Assembly: GCA_922989275.2 (NCBI GenBank)
Contig: OV277861.1
Span: 37,512,623-37,576,622 of the forward strand
DNA: 64,000 nt
From: Gari tellinella
Taxonomy: Eukaryota; Mollusca; Bivalvia; Cardiida; Psammobiidae
Reading direction: 5' to 3'
Both the position numbers and the translations under genes were made by a program. Below are positions 63,891 through 64,000 of the stretch, piece by piece; the stretch's first letter is position 1, and every line of letters starts with the position of its first letter. Below the pieces are notes generated by a model, which was not told the origin of the DNA, made no database searches, and worked only from the letters and a program-made list of their open reading frames with translations.

Positions 63891-64000
63891 GTGTTTTTTC
63901 TGTGTTGATCTCCTTCCTGGGTTGTTGTGTTTCTTCTCATGCGTTGTACTATAGACATGTCATTCTTTGTAATCAGTTGGCTTTGAAGAGTCCTGTTTTA

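Noticed and set aside
1..64000. CRISPR array or prokaryotic operon
   Set aside because: Repeats are dispersed palindromic MITEs or tandem units without regular unique spacers; the gene present is spliced.

Overview
This is a repeat-dominated, AT-rich stretch of eukaryotic (animal) nuclear DNA. It has spliced exons with GT/AG borders, no operon-like coding, tRNA-derived SINEs, LINE fragments and dozens of short non-autonomous DNA transposons (MITEs). The repeat repertoire (SINEs with a 'TAATTAGCTGGACGTCGCG' tail, 'GGGAGATAACTCATCC' repeats, 'GCACGACTTAGTCGGGGCAT' repeats) is what I associate with molluscs, most likely a bivalve. That assignment rests on recollection, not on a search.

I can support only one protein-coding gene. 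It is a five-exon plus-strand gene (coding positions 24606 to 36341) for a 298-residue type I membrane protein: signal peptide, one divergent CUB domain, Thr/Pro-rich stalk, one transmembrane helix and an 88-residue cytoplasmic tail. All splice phases close (1, 2, 1, 1) and the reading frame is open throughout. A CRE-rich promoter candidate lies about 400 bp upstream. A second promoter-like block with a strong donor site (48318-48500) may be the first exon of a gene whose remainder is not recognisable here.

The rest is layered transposon debris. Family A MITEs (about 250 bp, TA target, ends TACAGTGGAG/CTCCACTGTA, Tc1/mariner-like) are most numerous. Families B, C, D and E (about 200-250 bp, ends TTAACCC/GGGTTAA, piggyBac-like target) come next. 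Families F, G, H, J, K and M are rarer. Intron 2 of the CUB gene holds a roughly 5.3 kb foldback-like element (25940-31240). Its arms are tandem ~180 bp units in inverted orientation, and its centre is a decayed ORF of a multi-copy protein family. Intron 4 holds a LINE endonuclease/RT remnant cut by two MITEs. Positions 40095-45304 are a tandem segmental duplication whose junctions lie inside MITEs. The last 12 kb is a mosaic of older mollusc-type repeats, including two tandem duplications.

The most interesting signals are: (1) the octamer TACATGTA occurs roughly 45-50 times, and aligned repeat copies with and without it differ by exactly six bases at a TA, as expected of Tc1-type excision footprints (TA-CATG-TA); (2) one hairpin core, CAAACAGT...GATCAGA...TCTGATC...ACTGTTTG, is shared by MITE families with unrelated ends and different target sites; (3) the same MITE sits in opposite orientations at the same site in the two halves of the tandem duplication; (4) the foldback-like element in intron 2.
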